64,000 nt of DNA from Ariolimax columbianus (GCA_036924085.1 JAVGWX010000007.1:32231953-32295952); one strand, 5' to 3'. Numbered from the stretch's first letter, positions 21,467-32,820 are shown. A program made the numbers and translations. The notes: a model not told the origin generated them from the sequence alone.

Positions 21467-22097
21467 GATCGTCAACTGTCCATAGAGGATACCTTTAGGA
21501 AAGCGACTCTATTCTATCCGGCAAATTTGACCAATCAACTGTCCATAGAGGATACCTTTAGGAATGCGACTCTATTCTATGCGGCAAACATGACCAATCA
21601 ACTGTCCATAGAGGATACCTTTAGGAATGCGACTCTATTCTATGCGGCAAACATGACCAATCAACTGTCCATAGAGGATACCTTTAGGAATGCGACTCTA
21701 TTCTATCCGGCAAACTTGACCAATCAACTGTCCATAAATGATACGTTTAGGAATGCGACTCTATTCTATGCGGCAAACATGACCAATCAACTGTCCATAG
21801 AGGATACCTTTAGGAATGCGACTCTATTCTATCCGGCAAACTTGACCAATCAATTGTCCATAGATGATACCTTTAGGAATGCGACTCTATTCTATCCGGC
21901 AAACTTGACCAATCAACTGTCCATAGATGATACCTTTAGGAATGCGACTCTATTCTATGCGGCAATCATGACCAATCAACTGTCCATAGAGGATACCTTT
22001 AGGAATGCGACTCTATTCTATGCGGCAAACTTGACCAATCAACTGTCCATAGAGGATACCTTTAGGAATGCGACTCTATTCTGATGCGGCAAACTTT
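21467..22097. repeat. 63-bp satellite made from LINE coding sequence
   Basis: Ten units of exactly 63 bp (plus strand ACCAATCAACTGTCCATAGA + GGATACCTTTAGGAATGCGA + CTCTATTCTATGCGGCAAAC + ATG). Because 63 is a multiple of three, the plus strand stays open for 210 codons (21-residue repeat QLSIEDTFRNATLFYAANMT + N); a one-base insertion near 22083 ends it. The meaningful frame is the minus strand, so the plus-strand frame is antisense and is not called as a gene. Confidence 0.96.
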
Positions 22098-22130
22098 ACC
22101 AAACCATCGTAGTCTTAGCTGCCTAATGAG

Positions 22131-22214
22131 AGTGTCCATCTTGGAAGACCGGTGCGATAGTGTCCATCTTGGAAGACCGGTGCGATAGTGTCCATCTTGG
22201 AAGACCGGTGCGAT
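22131..22214. repeat. 28-bp triplication in a LINE remnant
   Basis: Three perfect units AGTGTCCATCTTGGAAGACC + GGTGCGAT. On the minus strand the unit encodes RTGLPRWT-type sequence of the surrounding LINE, in a shifting frame because 28 is not a multiple of three. Confidence 0.95.
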
Positions 22215-22624
22215 AGTGCGCCCTTGCATTTGTCACACACTACCCCTCCGTATAAATTCCAAGAATGGATCACAGACGTCGCAGATGAATGGTGTTAAGT
22301 TTGTGCTCTTGCTTGGCATAAGTTGTCCATGTCTTGCAGCCATATAGAAGCGTACTGACGACACATACATTGAAAACCTTGGCCTTAGTTTTAGTTGTGA
22401 ATTTATTGTTTTCTCAAACTCACGTCGAAATGAAAGAAAATGTAGCATCAGCTTGGCCAATGTGATTGTCTATGTATGTGTCTAGAGTGCTCACCGTTCA
22501 TCAGTGATCTCAGATATGTTAATTGGTGCACAGTTGCCAATTCATAATCATGTAGACTAAAAGTTGGCTTTGCGTCTAGTTCCTGTCCCAACGTATTTGT
22601 TTTGTTAGGACTGATTATGTTAAC

Positions 22625-22697
22625 AAAAAGAGGCAGCGAACCCAGCACCCTTCGGATTGTGAGCCGTGTCACTTAACCACTAGGCCAGGCCGTCCCA
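22625..22697 (-). mobile_element. SINE-C head fragment
   Basis: On the minus strand GGGACGGCCTGGCCTAGTGG, TTAAGTGACACGGCTCACAA and GCTGGGTTCG match the tRNA-like head of SINE-C (6553-6834, 54190-54440). The body is missing. It abuts SINE-R at 22698, where the SINE-R 3' half should be. Confidence 0.75.
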
Positions 22698-22950
22698 AGT
22701 TTACAGTTTGACTGCTATATTTGCAACTATATGTCCGACACATCCGTCTTCAACAACAGGCCTTTTATTTGTTGGGTACCAGCATCCCTCTTCGATCCTT
22801 TCTCCGTAGCCAGTCTGCTCTGTTACAGCCTTATACCCAGAATCACCACGTGGATGTGTAGAGCGGTCTTGACAGCTCTGGCTCACAGGCCCTGCCGCTA
22901 GCAGTCATCTATGGGCCGCTGATCACTGCAGCTCATGCGCTGCTCAACGT
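22698..22950 (-). mobile_element. SINE-R copy 4 (5' half)
   Basis: On the minus strand: GCTGAGCAGCG-like start, GCTAGCGGCAGGGCC, AAGACCGCTCTACACATCC, GGATCGAAGAGGGATGC and GTGTCGGACATATAG to CAAACTGTAAACTTGGG, where it is cut by the SINE-C head. The 3' end and GAA tail are absent. Confidence 0.85.
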
Positions 22951-23281
22951 CTAGATCATTTTCTGTATACATTTGATTGTAGTGTGTATCTGCTGAAATA
23001 GATTTTGGTTCCCTTGTTAGTCAGTTAAGGTCAATTCTTGTATTTGAAAATGCAGACACCTACCGATAAACTAGAACGAACGTCATTCAAGATTATAGAA
23101 ACGTAGACGATGTTGGCAATGATATCGCGGGGATGAAAAACTGGGAATGAAATTCCACAGTACTACCAAAAAAACCTTCAGCAGGCTTAAAGACCATTAC
23201 AAATGAAGACAAATAACTGATGCATACTTATTTATGTTTATATACGATTTATTTTAACTTTAAATAAGACGCCGACCAGAC

Positions 23282-24345
23282 AGTGAACTATATAAGTGGC
23301 GAAGTAGATTTATGGATTGGAAATTGGTTAATGGAAGAAGGCAGTGAGGGGGCGTAAAGAAGGAGTACTCTCAGTTGTGTGATATACAAATGGAGTGCTT
23401 CAGGGTTCGGTTTTGGGACCAATTTTGTTCTTGATATATGTAAACGATTTGGAAAATGATATGGGATCATGATTGCAAAATTCGCGGATGATACAAAACT
23501 ATGCATACATGTATCATCTAAAGCGGAAGTGAATATTTAGAGGTCAGATTTACATAAAATTCGAGTGGTCTCTAAGCTGGCAGATGGTGTTAAATGTAGA
23601 TAAATGTACAGTAATCCACGTGGGTAGATCAAATATAGAACATAATTACAGAATAAACTAGAATAATATTATAATGACAGAAAAGGAAAGGGACTAGGAG
23701 TTATAATAACCCAAACAGGTAAAGTGAGTGAGCAACTCCGGGTTATAATAACCCAAACAGGTAAAGTGAGTGAGCAAGTCCAGGTAGCAGTAAAAATGTA
23801 AATGCAATGTCATGAATGAAAAACAAAAATATTAAAAATAGGAGCAAGCAAGTGATAGTCAAACTTTATAAATCACTGTTAGACCTAGATTATAGTAGTT
23901 TGTTCAGCCGTGTAGTCCTTGTCGTAAAAGACATATACACATTATGGAAATGATACAAAGAAGAGTGGCAAACCTGATAGTAGGATGTTAGAATAATAGT
24001 TTTGAGGAAAGACTCAGAAAAACCAGCCTGCAGTGTCTAGAAAAGAGAACATGTAGACTAGATGCAATACATGTTTAAAAGATAATCAAAAGAAAGCATT
24101 TATTAGAATATAGCGCGTTTTTTTCTTCAAATTGCATTTGCTTACAAGAACTAGAGGGCACAGATGAGTAGTGAATCTTTGAAATGCATTGCCACAGGAA
24201 ATAGTTGAGGCAGAGCCAATTAACGCATTCAAGAATACTTTCCATGCGCATATCTATTTTTAGATCAATGGAAGTAAAATAAACTTGTTAAATACATACG
24301 TCACAGAGTCATCTAACCAGCGTAAAGACGTTAAATTAAGTTAAG
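23282..24345 (+). mobile_element. CR1-like LINE with reverse transcriptase active-site region (copy C2)
   Basis: The plus strand is a decayed reverse transcriptase. It contains WIGNWLMEEGSEGA, a region that in other frames reads as the SGVPQGSVLGPxLFLxYVNDLEND block, and then KFADDTKLCI at 23478-23505, the F/YxDD active site. After this come NVDKCTVIHVGRSN, a 46-bp duplication at about 23700-23785, the RRVANL and CLEKRTCRLD blocks, and a 3' end GTAAAGACGTTAAATTAAG. Many frameshifts and stops; inactive. Confidence 0.87.
23700..23785. repeat. 46-bp tandem duplication inside CR1 copy C2
   Basis: The segment GTTATAATAACCCAAACAGG + TAAAGTGAGTGAGCAA occurs twice in succession with small differences. 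Copy C3 has the corresponding segment once. Confidence 0.9.
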
Positions 24346-26254
24346 TAAAGATAAAACATACTTATCAAAAACGACATCTCGCATCCTTTTTAGTACTCTT
24401 GGAAACATGCTATGCCACTGGGGTCTGGCCAACTAGTAGGGATCGATATTGCTATCCCTATAACGGTGAACCTCATGAAGAGTATAACATTGCACTATAG
24501 CCTCGGAATGTGAGAAGATCCATTGTGACCTGCTAGCAGCTTCTAACAACAAACACATCAAAACATAACAAAATTAATACGTCGTCATCCAGAAGCGAAA
24601 AATAAATAATGAATGTGATACATTTGTAGGTAGAGGGTCTTGATAGTGCTGATAGAACATAAATGTCGCTGGAGATACCGAAGTAGGCAAGATAATCGGA
24701 AATAACAGACTACAAAGGCATCGCAAAAGACTCCAATTTCTCCGGAATCATCAATCAGAAGAATACTCTGGAAGGCAAAATTACTTGACCCCGGCTAACC
24801 AGGAAGGAAGAATATCCGTCAGCGTGTGACTTCTAATACTTCAGCAGGCGTCTGGGACCTGTGATAGATGCTGGCGATTTCAACCCAGTGTGTCCCTTTT
24901 CTTGACAAATTAACGCTAAAAGTTGACACAGCAAAACGTGCAATCATAGAATCGCTGAAATTAAAACCCGCACAAGTCACTGCAAAGGTTTCCCGCCGGG
25001 GTTAAAAGAAAAAGTTGGACTGGGATCGTCTTTCGCTTCTTGGGAAATGAAGCTAACAAAATTGAATAATTTTGGTCTGAAATTTAACGGGAAGGAAAAA
25101 ATACTAAAAATAACTCTGCAAATGGTCGTGATTTGTTCCTGTGGTGGGACAGAATGAATAATTAGTTACCATATGTTGAGTAGTTCATTAAATGTGCTTT
25201 TTTGTTAACCTGTAGCACTCCAATGGCCTGTCTCTTTGAACCAGCTCGGCCTGCAAAAACGGTGTGCGGAAAAATTTTTTTTTTTTTTTGAACGGAGTCA
25301 CTCCTGACAGCCATTTTTTACTGCTGACTACGCCCTCCATATATACACGATATTTTGCCGGTTAAAGTATCGTATGTGCGATTACAAATGGCTTTTGAAC
25401 AGTTTTAATTTTGTATACGCCGTTTGGACCAAGCCGACTTTTTGCGAAAGGGGAAGTAGGTTGTTGGGAAAGATCTTTATCGAGTAGATCTGTTTATTTT
25501 GTTTGTTTAAATGAAAGAACTACGTTTGAATTGGAAACTAACAGTTGTGTAGATATTGTAAACACAGTATCGATACGTTGTTGTGGTTTCCATGGTTTTC
25601 TATCGAAGCGACTAGGCCTAGTGGTCGAGTCCAAATTTTTCCCGAGATTTTCATAAATTTTCAACTTCATCTTTTTAAATCTCAAAAACTAACAAACATA
25701 CAACAAAAACAATAACACCCACATGTTCGTTATGCTATTGTGTATCTACACACGAGAAAAACATATTTATTGACAAACAAACATAAAAGTTACAAATTTT
25801 GAAAGACGACTACCACAGCGACTAATTAAGAAAATTAATTAGGTCAAATTTAGTCACTAATTATGTAGCGTGCCTAAGGTATATTGGGTTGTAATGATGC
25901 GACATTTGTTACTTTACATTGAGTAATAATAATACGATCTTTGTTATTTTGCTGAGTAGGAAATGTGCGACATGTAATACTTTGTTGAAAAAGAATGATC
26001 CAACATGTGTGACTGTGTGTGTTGAGCAAAATTGTATGAAAGTGCATATCAAACTCAAAATCAGGAAAGCAAAGATAAGACACATAGCTTTACAGCTACT
26101 CACAGCTACTCTAGCTGGCTGCTTGAATCAGGATCAGCGAACCACCTATTCCGCTTTCAAACGACGGCACCGGAAACAGGCTGCACTAGTATAGTCTGAT
26201 TAAGAGAATATGAAACGCATTGGGAAGGCAATCGAAGTGCCCAATTACTCTAGA
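24346..26254. other. Unassigned 1.9-kb stretch
   Basis: No recognisable gene or repeat family. Contains a poly-T run near 25280. Frames at 25411-25656 and 25919-26194 have no family features. Confidence 0.4.
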
Positions 26255-26573
26255 TGAAATCGGATCAGTCATGTTGAAATCGGATCAGTCATGCAGAAAT
26301 CGGATCAGTCATGCTGAAATCGGATCAGTCATGCTGAAATCGGATCAGTCATACAGAAATCGGATTAGTCATGTTGAAATCGGATTAGTCATGCTGAAAT
26401 CGGATGTCATGCTGAAATCGGATTAGTCATGCTGAAATCGGATTAGTCATGCTGAAATCGGATCAGTCATGCTGAAATCGGACCAGTCATGCTGAAATCG
26501 GATTAGTCATGCTGAAATCGGATCAGTCATGCTGAAATCGGATCAGTCATGCTGAAATCGGATCAGTCATGCT
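26255..26573. repeat. 20-bp minisatellite
   Basis: About sixteen units of TGAAATCGGATCAGTCATGC with variants (CAGTC/TAGTC; TGTT/TGCT/TACA) and one unit shortened by 2 bp. No source element identified. Confidence 0.95.
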
Positions 26574-28010
26574 GAAAGAGGAGAATATTTCTGTAAAATA
26601 CGACACAACATCATCACGAAATTGTCAGGACAAACACTGAAACAGAAAAAGAATTGACCTGTCGAAGATCTGTCAGTATGTGATAGAGTAACAGGTCGGA
26701 CTAGTAGAGATTGTTTACATAATTTCAGCTTTCTAGGTTAAAATAGGAGAATTAGATGTCTACACAAAAAGAACAACGAGTACCTCTGATAAGATAAAAT
26801 CTTGTACAACGAAAATGCAATAAGAATCGCTGCAGAGCCGTACGAAGGATGATAGAAGACCGGGTGAAGTGGAGGGAGTTTGTAACCGTCCTTAAAAACT
26901 CCATCATACGGGTTGATCGATGATTACGATGTCAACAGGACGCAGTCAGAACGCATGACGACCATTATGACAAAATAATAATATCCTTTTTTTTTTTGTT
27001 GAAAAAAATACAACCTTTAATTATTTATATTTCCTTTGTCCAAGTCTCTTACTATGGCAAATGTTGATAAAAACACTGATAATACAGTCCACTGCAGCGG
27101 TAAATAGGGGAGATGATGAGTGTGAACAACTCCCCATGGCATTTGCTAACTTAACAGCGGGACAAGCCTGGATTATCCCAAGTTATTCAAATGAAACAGT
27201 GTAACAGGTTTGTTCAACACGCGCTAACACAATATTCCATCTATCCCCTAGCAAAAGCTAGCATCATTAATACAAAGCGCTGTATACACGCCATATTGCT
27301 ACGGTAATAAATGGTCGGTGTTTAGTCTATAATGATAGTCGGAATATCCACAGTCGTACTTTTCATTAGTTCCGCTGGATAATAAAGCCATGAAATGAAG
27401 ATCGTTGCGCCTGGAAGGGAGTTATTAATTAGAACGAATATCACTCACTCATAAAATGTAACATATGTCCGTTAAGTGCCTTTCTATAAATGTGTTCTAT
27501 CTTTATCATTTTAATCACTGATGTAGACAAGTCTGATATAAAATGTTAATTATTTTTGTTTGGTAACATAATCTTGAAATACCCTTTCATTTGATGCAAC
27601 TGTTGGCGTGTTTCGTTTCGCTGATCACAACGTATTTTTCTTAGTTTAATGTTAATTTGATTAATTGTGACTAGCTTCTGCACTTTGTGACTATATGCTT
27701 TGTTGAACAGCGTGACACATATTCCATGGAACATGTTCACCTATGTGCTTTTGTATTGTGTTGGATTTGCGTCTATCATCTTTTTGGATACACTTTCATT
27801 GATTTGCGAGACGGTCATTGTCCTTGATTTACGTTTGTAAGGGTAGACACAATTATTTCCAAATTACCGGATCTTTATATATTTGTGTATACTGAAGTTT
27901 ATGCGAGAGACGTGCTAGTAGATTGATTAAAGGTGATTGCAACGTCTTTTCAGCCTTTCAAACAGAACGTGTAAATTTAAAGAGACAATTTAGTTATTTT
28001 TATTTATTTT
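26574..28010. other. Unassigned 1.4-kb stretch
   Basis: No clear feature. A short plus-strand piece near 26820-26900 (RRMIEDRVKWREFV) vaguely resembles the very end of RTE-like LINE proteins, but it is too short to call. Confidence 0.35.
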
Positions 28011-28011
28011 G

Positions 28012-28245
28012 AGGATTCCGTGGTGAAGTTGTTAAGCCATCGGGCTCGGGATTTGGTGGCGTGGGTTCGACTCCGGACTCTGCCGTCTTTTTCAAGGCTG
28101 CTTGATGCGGAGTCTCCTGCATCTCGTAGTCGCCCCCTAGTCGTCTTGTCCATGACTTGCCACTGGGGTTGGGCGGTTCGAGACGAGAGAGTGAGGATAA
28201 AACGTAGCGCAGTTAATCCTTACTAAAAATAGCGATAGCAAAATA
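28012..28245 (+). mobile_element. SINE-D (tRNA-derived head)
   Basis: The head GAGGATTCCGTGGTGAAGTT has a box-A-like region (GTGGTGAAGTTGTTAAGCC) and a box-B-like GGGTTCGACTCC about 35 bp later. The body contains GCATCTCGTAGTCGCCCCCT, GACTTGCCACTGGGG and GAGAGAGTGAGGATAAAACG and ends in an A-rich stretch with AATAGCGATAGCAAAATAAA. Body fragments recur at 13430-13560 (minus) and about 48190-48290 (plus). An isolated tRNA gene is unlikely because of the body. Confidence 0.65.
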
Positions 28246-28740
28246 AATTATGCCATCATCGTCTGCGATGGACTGCGGCCATTGCCTTTTTTTTAGTTTT
28301 TTTCAAAGTTATACTTTGATGAAATTGTGTCCCTGTCGGGCAAAACCAGTACCTGCATATAGTTCTGTTCTGTTAAGATTCGACATCGTTGCGCTCTGGA
28401 CAGACACAACCGTGCTCAGTATCTCTCAGAAAATGGCGATAAATGTAGATACTCTAACTCGCTGTATGTACACATTCCTACACCGGCGTCACTGACGTCC
28501 GTATCTGCTGGACCAGTTTATTATCAATCTTGGAAGTTGATTCGCTGGTTCATCGTCCGCAGTGCCTTCATTCAAAGTCATATATTAATCAACTTCATAA
28601 TGTCACCAGTGCGAGTGCCCATTAGGACAGGATGGTACCGCCTTTATTCCTGCAAACCCAAGATTGACGAGGACCGTACACTCACACAAGTTCCCGAAAT
28701 TTCAAGAATTATATGTCCACCACTGTCTCACTGAGAGCAT
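28246..28740. other. Unassigned stretch
   Basis: No recognised gene or repeat upstream of SINE-A2. Confidence 0.4.
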
Positions 28741-28741
28741 G

Positions 28742-29046
28742 GCGTAAGAGGCGACTAACTGTGTGACATGGCATAACACCGGTCACGGTTAGGTGGTTTG
28801 TTTAAAGGAGCATAAATAGCTCCTAAGAGGCAGCGGGTCTTCTTTGCTGTAGTGTTTGAGTCTATTAAGATGGCCTCACACATCTGTTAACCACCCTCCT
28901 TAAGCACTTCTCTTAACGCAGCGGAGTATCAAGCTTGACCAACTAAGCTGGAAATCCTTCTCCCTGCTACATCCAGCTAAAATCAGGGATGATCCCTGCA
29001 CAAGGGCATCTGCCCCTGTAGAAGTACAGGTCGACCAAGACTAAGA
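28742..29046 (+). mobile_element. SINE-A2 copy 2 (single tail unit)
   Basis: Contains GCGTAAGAGGCGACTAACTG, then the central domain (GAGGCAGCGGGTCTTC, TAGTGTTTGAGTCTATTAAG), then CTTCTCTTAACGCAGCGGAG and CTGCTACATCCAGC, and one terminal segment CCCTGCACAAGGGCATCTGC + CCCTGTAGAAGTACAGG, ending in GACCAAGACTAAGACTA. It is the single-unit counterpart of the amplified copy at 9160-10708. Confidence 0.8.
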
Positions 29047-29514
29047 CTATGTCAAATATTCACCAATGAAACAGCCAGTGTCTGCAGGTTCCGAAGTATA
29101 GATTAAGAGTCCATTACAGACCTCATTAAAGAAGTCTCAGCCACCTCAGAGCTGAAATCCCTACCTCGATTTCTACTCTGATACGGGACGCTGTTGTCAA
29201 GAATCCACCGTTTCTCTCAGCAACAACTATGACTCGCAATCAGACACCACTAAACCGACTTTCCAGCTGCGAAGTACACATCCAATTGTATATATGACGT
29301 ATTCTGGAAATTGTGGCTTAATGGTTGTTTAATCTCGAGGTCCGCTTTCTGACTGCACCAATATCTGCCACTGAATGATAATGACGCGGTGGTACACTGC
29401 CATTTTATATCCAGTGCGAATCCATTCTGTCCCTTTATACTTGGTCTGAACTGTTTTTTTACCTGAACAGTCATTATCTTTGTCTGTGCCATCCATGACA
29501 AACCTCTCCTGATT
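29047..29514. other. Unassigned stretch
   Basis: No recognised feature. Confidence 0.4.
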
Positions 29515-29519
29515 ATGTC

Positions 29520-29550
<31 letters not shown>

Positions 29551-29718
29551 CTTCTTCTGCTTCTTCTTCTTCTTTCTCTTCCTATTCTTCTTCGCGTTCG
29601 TTCTGAATCCCCGCTACGAAGTCCTGAACAGGGCTTGCAAGTCGAAAGATATAGTCCACATAATAGAATGCGTTGCGTCGTTAGTTTTCATCTTGACTGC
29701 GATATTTGCACCGTTCAT
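29515..29718 (-). mobile_element. SINE-R copy 5 (3' half) with (GAA)n tail
   Basis: The plus strand shows (TTC)n at 29518-29590, CGTTCGTTCTGAATCCCCGC, CTGAACAGGGCTTGCAAG and GAATGCGTTGCGTCG, then TTGACTGCGATATTTGCACC, the reverse complement of the SINE-R 3' half. The 5' half is lost at the junction with a 57-bp array. Confidence 0.85.
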
Positions 29719-29940
29719 CGTCAGGTTATGAAGAGGTTTAATGATCGGGTCCTAGTATGTGCTTGAGCTTTTCAGCGTCAGGTTATGAAGAGGTTTCTTT
29801 ATCGGGTCTTAGTATGTGATTGTGCCTTTACGCGTCAGGTTATGAAGAGGTTTCTTGATCGAGTCCTAGTATGTGATTGTGCCTCTAAGCGTCAGGTTAT
29901 GAAGAGGTTTCTTTATCAGGTCTTAGTATGAGCTTCGAAC
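29719..29940. repeat. 57-bp minisatellite
   Basis: Four units of exactly 57 bp (CGTCAGGTTATGAAGAGGTT + TCTTTATCGGGTCTTAGTAT + GTGATTGTGCCTTTACG). It lies between SINE-R copy 5 and the minus-strand LINE remnant, and starts at their junction. Confidence 0.94.
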
Positions 29941-30800
29941 ATGGGAAGCTTTACTGCTTCTGTTATTTCTGCTATCCATCGTTTCTATGGGCTGCCCTTG
30001 GCTTTGGTCTCCATTGTATCTGTATATAATAGCTTTCTGTTGGATAATATCTGTTGTTTGACGTGTCACGTGGCCGATCCATTTGATTTGCAGTTTCTTG
30101 ATGAGGTCTAGAACAGGTGTTGTACCTAATTGATTCCTAATATCTTCGTTTCTGACTATCTGTTCTTCTTAATTCGAGCATTCTACGTAGACATTTCATC
30201 TCTGTTGTTATCATGTTTCTTTTAGTTATGTTTGTTAATGTCCAGTTGTGTCACCGAAAGCGAAATGGGGGTAGAGATATTGTGTTGTATAGTGTTCGTT
30301 TTATATTCAATGTCACTGGTTTACATTGAAATATCGTGGAAATTTTGATGGACAATGTATTAATTAGCTTTATTACATCTGTTTTGGATTACGATGTCGC
30401 CTTGGTCATCTGCTGATATTATGTTACACATGTACGTGATACTCTTCACATTTACCACTTGTTGTTTTTCTATTAACATTGTTGTTTCAATTTCGTTCCT
30501 TGCAATCGACATAACTTCCATGTTCTCTTATATTGATTGTCATTCCGTGATCCGTACAGGTATCACTAAGAGTGTTCATATGTTCCTGAAACTATTTTTA
30601 TGAGGTTTCAATTATTGCTTTACCATCAGCAAAGAGAAGTTCATTTAAGTGATCACTGAGGTTGTTTCCCTCACTAATGTTGGCTTATTTTACATAGCGC
30701 CTCTATAAATGGTATAAACACTACAGGAGATAGTACACATCCGTGCCAAACACCCGATCTATTGTGAAGTTTTTCAGAATATCCTGCGTTTGCTCTTACT
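29941..30800 (-). mobile_element. RTE-like LINE, RT core to C-terminus, decayed
   Basis: On the minus strand, in order and in shifting frames: VWHGCVLSPVVFIPF (the RQGCVLSPLLF block), HLNELLFADGKAIIE (active-site block with FADD mutated to FADG at 30622-30633), LSDTCTDHGMTINI, MKCLRRMLELRRTD (the CLRRxLxxxRxDRxRN block), RNQLGTTPVLDLIKKLQIKW and IGHVTRQTTD. It belongs with the copy at 37255-38590 (NELLFADDQ). The active-site change and frameshifts make it inactive. Confidence 0.78.
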
Positions 30801-30809
30801 GTACATTTA

Positions 30810-31612
30810 CTATTTACATAATTTAAGCTGGAAAATCGAGGCTAATGTAGATAAATGTACAGTCATCCACATGGGTAGATTCAATATGGAACATGATTAC
30901 AGAATGGGAGGGAATAATATCAGAAATTTAGATAAGGAAAGGAACCTAGGGGTTATAATAGATCACACAGGTAAGGTGATTGAACACATTTAGGTAGCAG
31001 TGAAACAGGCAAATGCAATGGTAGGTATGATAAATAGAAATATTAAACTTAGAGCAAGGAAGTCATAGTTAAACCTTTTAAAGCATTAGTTAACCTTTAT
31101 TGGAGTGCTGTGTACAGTTGTGTAATTCTTATCAAAGAGGAGATATAAACGTGCTGGAAAGAATATTTAAAAAAAAGAACTTTAAAACTGATAGTGGGAT
31201 TCCAGAATTGCAGTTATCAGGAAAGACTCAGAAAAACCGGCCTACAGTGTCTAGAAATGAGAAGAATTCGAGATGACAATGCAGGCTTCTATAATGATCA
31301 GAGGAATGGATAAATTAGACTATAACAAGTTTTTTTCTTCAAAATACAACCACCCACAAGAACAAGAGAGCATAGCTACAAATTAACTAAAGAGAGGTCC
31401 AGATTAGATATTAGGAAATCTTTTTTTTTAGTCAGAGACTGGTGAAAGCTTGGAATGCATTGCCACAGGAGGTAGTAGAGGCAGGGACAATTAATGCATT
31501 ATAAGAATACATTTGATGCGGATAGCTTTTAGTGCAAGGTACTGTAAATGAAACTGGCTGTATATAGACTCTGCAGAGTCTTCTAAACCAGTATAAAGAC
31601 GTTAAGTTATGT
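30810..31612 (+). mobile_element. CR1-like LINE, 3' part (copy C3)
   Basis: The frame 30790-30993 encodes WKIEANVDKCTVIHMGRFNM, NIRNLDKERNLGVIIDHTGK, followed in broken frames by the ERIF, GLQCLE and NRQE regions. A late segment reads TGESLECIATG in one frame (canonical VRxWNxLPxEVVxA in another). The 3' end is CTTCTAAACCAGTATAAAGA + CGTTAAGTTATG. The orientation is opposite to C1. Confidence 0.9.
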
Positions 31613-31914
31613 TGTTATAAAAACGATAACGTAGTTTATTCAAAAATGTATTTTACTCAACACCGTTCTAATTGCGTGCACAGTTGGTATCTATTCAATC
31701 GATCGAAAGACTTCTCTTGATCTACAAAAACATCGTGTAGTGCCTGATCGTACTCGTTAAAAGTAGCCTTTATTTTAGTTAAATATAGTAATTATATCTA
31801 ACTAACTGACACGAGCTATCTGATTTACTTCATTGCGCTAAAGCGTGGCGTACGAAAACGGCAGATTTAAGAAAAGTATTCATAAGTGCTTGTTGAGAAC
31901 ACTGAGACTGCACT

Positions 31915-32235
31915 GAAATGGCTTGGCTTGGCTTCGTTCGTCCTCAATCCTCAGCTACCAAACCCTGAAAGGGCTTAAGTAGCAGAATGTAGTCTAGAGA
32001 ACGGAATGCGTTGTGTCATAGTTTACAGCTTGACTGCGATATTTACACCTTTCAGTCAAACACATCCGACTTCAGCAATAATTTTGTGAGTACCGGTTAG
32101 CATTCCCTCTTCGATCCCTTCTCCTTATTCAGTCTGCTCTGTTGAAGCCTGTTATCCAGGATCACCGCGTGGAGATGTAGAAGGGTCTTAGCAGCTCTGG
32201 TTCGCTGACCCTGACGCTAGCAGTCAGCTGACATG
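31915..32235 (-). mobile_element. SINE-R copy 6, near full length, (AAGCC) tail
   Basis: The plus strand reads TGGCTTGGCTTGGCTTCG, TTCGTCCTCAATCC, GGAATGCGTTGTGTC, CAGCTTGACTGCGATATTTA, CACATCCGACTTCAGCAAT, ATTCCCTCTTCGATCCCTTC, GTTATCCAGGATCACCGCG and CTGACGCTAGCAGTCAGC. This is SINE-R in antisense. The tail is AAGCC-type, as in the copies at 44000 and 51588. Confidence 0.9.
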
Positions 32236-32654
32236 GTTACCAATGTAGGACTTCTGGAACGATTAGGTCTAATAACATTATGTCCTAACCTAATGAGGAG
32301 AACGTTCATGTTGCTGGAGCACACATTAAGGATATCATCTAACAGCATTACAAAACACTCTCTTTATCTGGACCCCAACTAGAAAGAGTAGATGAAAGTT
32401 CGGGTACCATTGAAGACGATAAATTGCTGTGAACAATGCAACGTTTGTGAGTCATTTGGCCAACTGGAGTTCTTGGTGGATGACAAAATAGTGTGGCGAG
32501 CGATTGTTGAGGGACAATGCTCTATTGATGGTAAAAGGGTACATTGATTTATTGATTTATTGATAGATTGACTAACAACTGAATGATTCTTCTGTTATGA
32601 ATTGGGTAACCTTATACAATTCACTAATACATATTTAGTTCGAAGTTTAGTCGT
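32236..32654. other. Unassigned stretch
   Basis: No recognised gene or repeat. Confidence 0.4.
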
Positions 32655-32820
32655 CATGTAATCCTGAAAATGTACAGATAAGATGGACCGGACATGTTTT
32701 TTGCCTGCACGATGACTGCATCCATAAGCAGTTGTTACACGCTCTTATCAGAACAGGCAAACGCTCATTTGTAGGCCAGAGACATGCTACATGGACCTTG
32801 TACCGACCAGACTCATAGCA
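32655..32820 (+). pseudogene. LINE C-terminal fragment
   Basis: The plus-strand frame reads IRWTGHVFCLHDDCIHKQLL then HALIRTGKRSFVGQRHATW. This matches the LRWxGHVxRMxDxRIPKQLLYGEL-GKRxxGGQ block of RTE/Jockey-type LINEs. No other part of the element is recognised nearby. Confidence 0.65.

Larger units (their letters stand above)
21452..22420 (-). mobile_element. LINE C-terminal region inflated by two tandem arrays
   Basis: On the minus strand, 22420-22230 encodes KFTTKTKAKVFNVCVVSTLL then YGCKTWTTYAKQEHKLNTIH and LRRL, the LINE segment KxxVYxxxVLSTLLYGCETW. Next come RTGLPRWT repeated three times (28-bp array), then RQLRLRWFGKVCRI, then ten copies of a 63-bp segment whose minus-strand frame reads SRIPKGILYGQLIGHVCRIE. 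These are the canonical LRWxGHVxRMxDxRIPKxLLYGEL blocks of this LINE clade. The order agrees with an RTE/Jockey-type C-terminus in which two short pieces have been tandemly amplified. Confidence 0.78.

Noticed and set aside
21452..22084. 210-codon plus-strand frame with 21-residue repeats as a novel secreted or repeat protein
   Set aside because: The repeat unit is the antisense of a conserved LINE C-terminal block, and the flanks are the same LINE.
26255..26573. CRISPR-like 20-bp repeats
   Set aside because: There are no spacers between repeats; it is a simple minisatellite.
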